Of a stretch of 64,000 bases of DNA, positions 60,181-64,000 are shown one piece after another. A program made the position numbers and the translations under genes. The notes beneath the pieces were generated by a model that did no database searches, was not told the origin of the DNA, and saw nothing but the letters and a program-made list of their open reading frames with translations. The DNA comes from Rhodobiaceae bacterium (GTDB lineage Bacteria > Pseudomonadota > Alphaproteobacteria > RS24): assembly GCA_018660505.1 (NCBI GenBank), contig JABJKE010000028.1:45067-109066 (forward strand), written 5' to 3'. Position 1 is the stretch's first letter, and each line of letters starts with the position of its first letter.

Positions 60181-60209
60181 TTGACAGTTTCGGCTAGCCA
60201 ACCTATACC
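60181..60209 (+). promoter_or_regulatory. rRNA operon promoter
   Basis: A perfect -35 box TTGACA is separated by exactly 17 bp from TATACC, the best promoter match in the window. It is preceded by an A/T run (TTTTTTTAAAAAAAG), like an UP element. Transcription would start near 60216, about 415 nt before the 16S gene. No gene was found between 60002 and 60629; ORFs there are judged spurious. Confidence 0.75.
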
Positions 60210-60629
60210 CAGCTCACTTCCAACGACGGTTCATCAGTAACCCAATTGGCTTCAGTCTCCGGTTTCGGCCAAGACTTTGGTAAAATACTGATCCTCACAG
60301 AGGTTGGACACACAAGGGCTAGAAATGGTCATGGGTGTCTTTTCGCTTCTCGAGGGCTCGATACGCAAGTAAAGAGCTGCTGTTTGAAATTGTAGATATT
60401 GAAAGAGAAGCGTGGACGGCGGTGTCCTGGCGTGTCTCATCTTTCTTCGGAAAGATGGACAACAGAACAAGTAATCATCTAATGATTGCTAACCGTTACG
60501 TTTACGTTTCTTCCACTCCCGGATGTGTTTTGGTTCGCCAGAGCATATACGGAAGAGTGGGAACTCGTTAATACGCATCATATCATATGATATGGTTTGA
60601 ACGTTTAGTAATGTGATGATTTCAGAATC
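60210..60629 (+). other. Long pre-16S leader of the rRNA operon
   Basis: This 420-nt stretch between the promoter and the 16S gene holds no credible coding sequence. ORFs 60252-60470 and 60335-60571 have no ribosome binding site and lie in rRNA leader sequence. CGCTTCTC near 60345 can pair with GAGAAGCG near 60405. The 16-bp perfect palindrome CATATCATATGATATG lies 35 nt before the 16S. These may be processing or antitermination structures; I did not identify a boxA with confidence. Confidence 0.6.
60580..60595. repeat. 16-bp perfect palindrome near the 16S 5' end
   Basis: CATATCATATGATATG reads the same on both strands. It lies in the rRNA leader shortly before 16S. It could form a small hairpin or be a protein-binding site. 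Confidence 0.9.
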
Positions 60630-62123
<1,494 letters not shown>

Positions 62124-62221
62124 CTAAGGATATTGATGTTTGTTTAGGCAGACATCCGGATTGTTGTCTATTTATCTCTTTATAATATTAGCTAAGTGCT
62201 AGGTGTTTCCTTAATCAAACT

Positions 62222-62298
62222 GGGCCGGTAGCTCAGTTGGTTAGAGCGCGCGCTTGATAAGCGTGAGGTCGGAAGTTCAAGTCTTCCTCGGCCCACCA
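62222..62298 (+). tRNA. tRNA-Ile (anticodon GAT)
   Basis: The 77-nt tRNA has acceptor GGGCCGG/TCGGCCC and encoded CCA. Anticodon stem CGCGC/GCGTG with loop TTGATAA gives GAT. The T loop is TTCAAGT. It lies in the 16S-23S spacer, as usual in alphaproteobacteria. Confidence 0.97.
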
Positions 62299-62307
62299 TT
62301 TATTCAA

Positions 62308-62383
62308 GGGGGATTAGCTCAGCTGGGAGAGCGCCTGATTTGCATTCAGGAGGTCAGCGGTTCGATCCCGCTATCCTCCACCA
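62308..62383 (+). tRNA. tRNA-Ala (anticodon TGC)
   Basis: The 76-nt tRNA has acceptor GGGGGAT/ATCCTCC (one G-T pair) and encoded CCA. Anticodon stem CCTGA/TCAGG with loop TTTGCAT gives TGC. The T loop is TTCGATC. It is the second tRNA of the 16S-23S spacer, 9 nt after tRNA-Ile. Confidence 0.97.
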
Positions 62384-62472
62384 AAACTTCTAATATTATA
62401 TCTTATTTGTTCTTTAAATTTGTAAATATGAAACTAATAACTGATCAAAATAATTTTATTATTGATTAAAAA

Positions 62473-62499
62473 TACGTACAAAATTTTTCTCTGTACGTA
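62473..62499 (+). other. Pre-23S processing hairpin candidate
   Basis: TACGTACA and TGTACGTA form a perfect 8-bp stem with an 11-nt AT-rich loop, ending 5 nt before the 23S 5' end. It may take part in precursor processing; this is inferred. Confidence 0.45.
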
Positions 62500-62504
62500 A
62501 TTGC

Positions 62505-64000
62505 AATCAAGCGCAAAAGGGCATTTAGTGGATGTCTTGGCATTAAGAGACGATGAAGGACGTGGCAGGCTGCGATAAGCTAAGGGGAGTTGTCAACAAA
62601 CTTTGATCCTTAGATATCCGAATGGGGAAACCCAACTCTTTAGAGTTATTTATTAATGAATACATAGTTAATAAAAGTTAACCTAGTGAATTGAAATATC
62701 TTAGTAGCTAGAGGAAAAGAAATCTATTCCGTTAGTAGTGACGAGCGAACGCGGACCAGGCCAGTAACAAATTTATAAAAACTAGAACTTTCTGGAAAGT
62801 AAGACCATAGTGGGTGATAGTCCCTTATAGGTAAAAAGTAAATTTGTTCTCGAGTAGGGCGGAACACGTGAAATTTTGTCTGAAAATGGGGAGACCACTT
62901 CCCAAGCCTAAATACTCCTTAATGACCGATAGTGAACCAGTACCGTGAGGGAAAGATGAAAAGCACCCCGATAGGGGGAATGAAATAGTATCTGAAACCG
63001 AATGCCTACAAGCAGTCAGAGCTTCCTTGAGAAGTGATGGCATACCTTTTGTATAATGGGTCAGCGACTTAGTCTGTGCAGCAAGCTTAAGCCGTAAGGT
63101 GTAGGCGTAGGGAAACCAAGTCTTAATAGGGCGTTAGTTGTACGGATTAGACTCGAAGCGGGATGAGCTTAATATGAGCAGGTTGAAGATGCAGTAACAT
63201 GCATCGGAGGACCGAACCAGGAAACGTTGAAATGTTTTTGGATGACTTGTGTTAAGGGGTGAAAGGCCAACCAAATTCCGCTATAGCTAGTTCTCCGCGA
63301 AAACTATTTAGGTAGTGCGTTGTGTGAATGATATCGGGGGTAAAGCACTGGATGGGCTAGGGGGAAGCGATTCCTACCAAACCTAACCAAACTCTGAATA
63401 CCGATACTCTATGCACAGCAGACAGACTATAGGTGCTAAGGTCTATAGTCGAGAGGGAAACAGCCCAGATCACCAGTTAAGGCCCCCAAATAATGGCTAA
63501 GTGGGAAAGTATGTAGAAAGTCCAAGACAGGCAGGAGGTTGGCTTAGAAGCAGCCATCCTTTAAAGATAGCGTAACAGCTCACTGTTCTAATTAAGACTT
63601 TCCGCGACGAAGATGTAACGGGGCTCAAGCCATTTGCCGAAACTGTGACTTTATAAATATTGCGATATTTATAAGGGGTAGCGGAGCGTTCTGTAAGCCG
63701 TCGAAGGTGTTTTGAAAGAAATGCTGGAGGTATCAGAAGTGCGAATGCTGACATGAGTAGCGATAAAGAGTGTGAGAGACACTCTCGCCGAAATCCTAAG
63801 GTTTCCTGCGTAAAGCTAATCTGCGCAGGGTTAGTCGACCCCTAAGGCGAGGCAGAAATGCGTAGTCGATGGGAAACAGGTTAATATTCCTGTACCTTCT
63901 GTGAGTTGACGGATCACGTAAATTGTATTTTCTTATTGGATTGAGAATGCAGTGAAGTGGTTCCTGGAAATAGCCACAGCATATAGATCGTACCAAAACC
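62505..64000 (+). rRNA. 23S ribosomal RNA, 5' part (cut by window edge)
   Basis: About 1,496 nt of 23S are present. The start near 62505 aligns AATCAAGCG with E. coli GGTTAAGCG. Conserved blocks are AGTGGATGTCTTGGCA, GATGAAGGACGTG, CCGAATGGGGAAACCCA, GTACCGTGAGGGAAAG, ACCTTTTGTATAATGGGTCAGCGACTTA and GGCTTAGAAGCAGCCATC. The region near position 130-200 is AT-rich but of normal size, so no large intervening sequence is present there. ORFs called inside are spurious. Confidence 0.98.

Overview
The window is 64 kb of a chromosome from an alphaproteobacterium. Four things point to the class. The 16S rRNA gene at the right has typical alphaproteobacterial blocks, such as the GTGAAATTCGTAGATATTGG region. 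The gene orders are class-typical: helicase/S4 protein/fdxA/carD/rpoH, rpmB/cobT/cobS/J-protein/bolA, and ubiG/lysC/ptsP/HTH protein/ispG/prfA/prmC/DUF4167. Ubiquinone genes include the mitochondrial-type COQ4 and COQ7. An ethylmalonyl-CoA pathway dehydrogenase (Mcd) lies at the left edge. I cannot place it below class; a free-living, aerobic marine-type relative of Rhodospirillales or SAR116 is a guess. Nearly every base is coding, base composition is moderately GC-rich by eye, and many genes overlap by 1-14 nt. No prophage, insertion sequence, CRISPR array or plasmid genes were seen.

Layout. 1-7.4 kb: methylsuccinyl-CoA dehydrogenase (partial), GluQ-RS, a 3-methyladenine glycosylase, an HNH nuclease, then coq7-dsbB-yqaA and a ClC-type channel with CBS domains. 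7.5-8.5 kb: tRNA-Leu and an accessory-looking GIY-YIG nuclease. 8.6-16.5 kb: coq4, a Spx/ArsC-like protein, TusA and a metallo-beta-lactamase-fold protein, then acyl-CoA ligase, glycerol-3-phosphate dehydrogenase, alpha/beta hydrolase and thiolase. 16.5-18.4 kb: cytochrome c, an FMN-type oxidase, an outer-membrane barrel protein and tRNA-Arg. 18.4-24.7 kb: rpoH, carD, fdxA, a TerB-like gene, an S4 protein and a SUV3-like helicase, all leftward. 24.9-31.2 kb: acyl-CoA dehydrogenase, thioesterase, rpmB, cobT, cobS, a J-domain protein, bolA. 31.2-41.2 kb: corC-aroB-aroK leftward; then a 45-residue membrane peptide, a large acidic repeat protein, xerD and accA rightward; then an epoxide hydrolase and pyrF. 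41.2-51.4 kb: secA, ppiC, argJ, mutT, a methyltransferase, comF, a nitrilase-family gene, ubiG, lysC. 51.4-60 kb: ptsP, a RodZ-like protein, ispG, prfA, prmC, a possible small RNA, a DUF4167 gene and an M23 peptidase. 60.2-64 kb: an rRNA operon with promoter, 16S, tRNA-Ile, tRNA-Ala and the first part of 23S.

How the genes fit together. The metabolic theme is acyl-CoA handling: Mcd, a second acyl-CoA dehydrogenase, an acyl-CoA ligase, a thiolase, a thioesterase and AccA. The B12-related cobST pair fits an organism using the B12-dependent mutases of the ethylmalonyl-CoA route. Coq4, Coq7 and UbiG belong to aerobic ubiquinone synthesis.

No obviously new multi-gene system is visible. The best leads are regulatory or structural: a terminator-like hairpin between a clear promoter and the start codon of carD; a structured, possibly transcribed element with its own terminator between prmC and the DUF4167 gene; a ClC protein lacking the gating glutamate; a type-2 pyrF with foreign-looking codon use; a GIY-YIG gene beside tRNA-Leu with an inverted-repeat leader; an 827-residue acidic repeat protein; and an unusual dinucleotide in the 16S central pseudoknot. 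All family calls come from reading the sequence and remembered family motifs; no database search was run.
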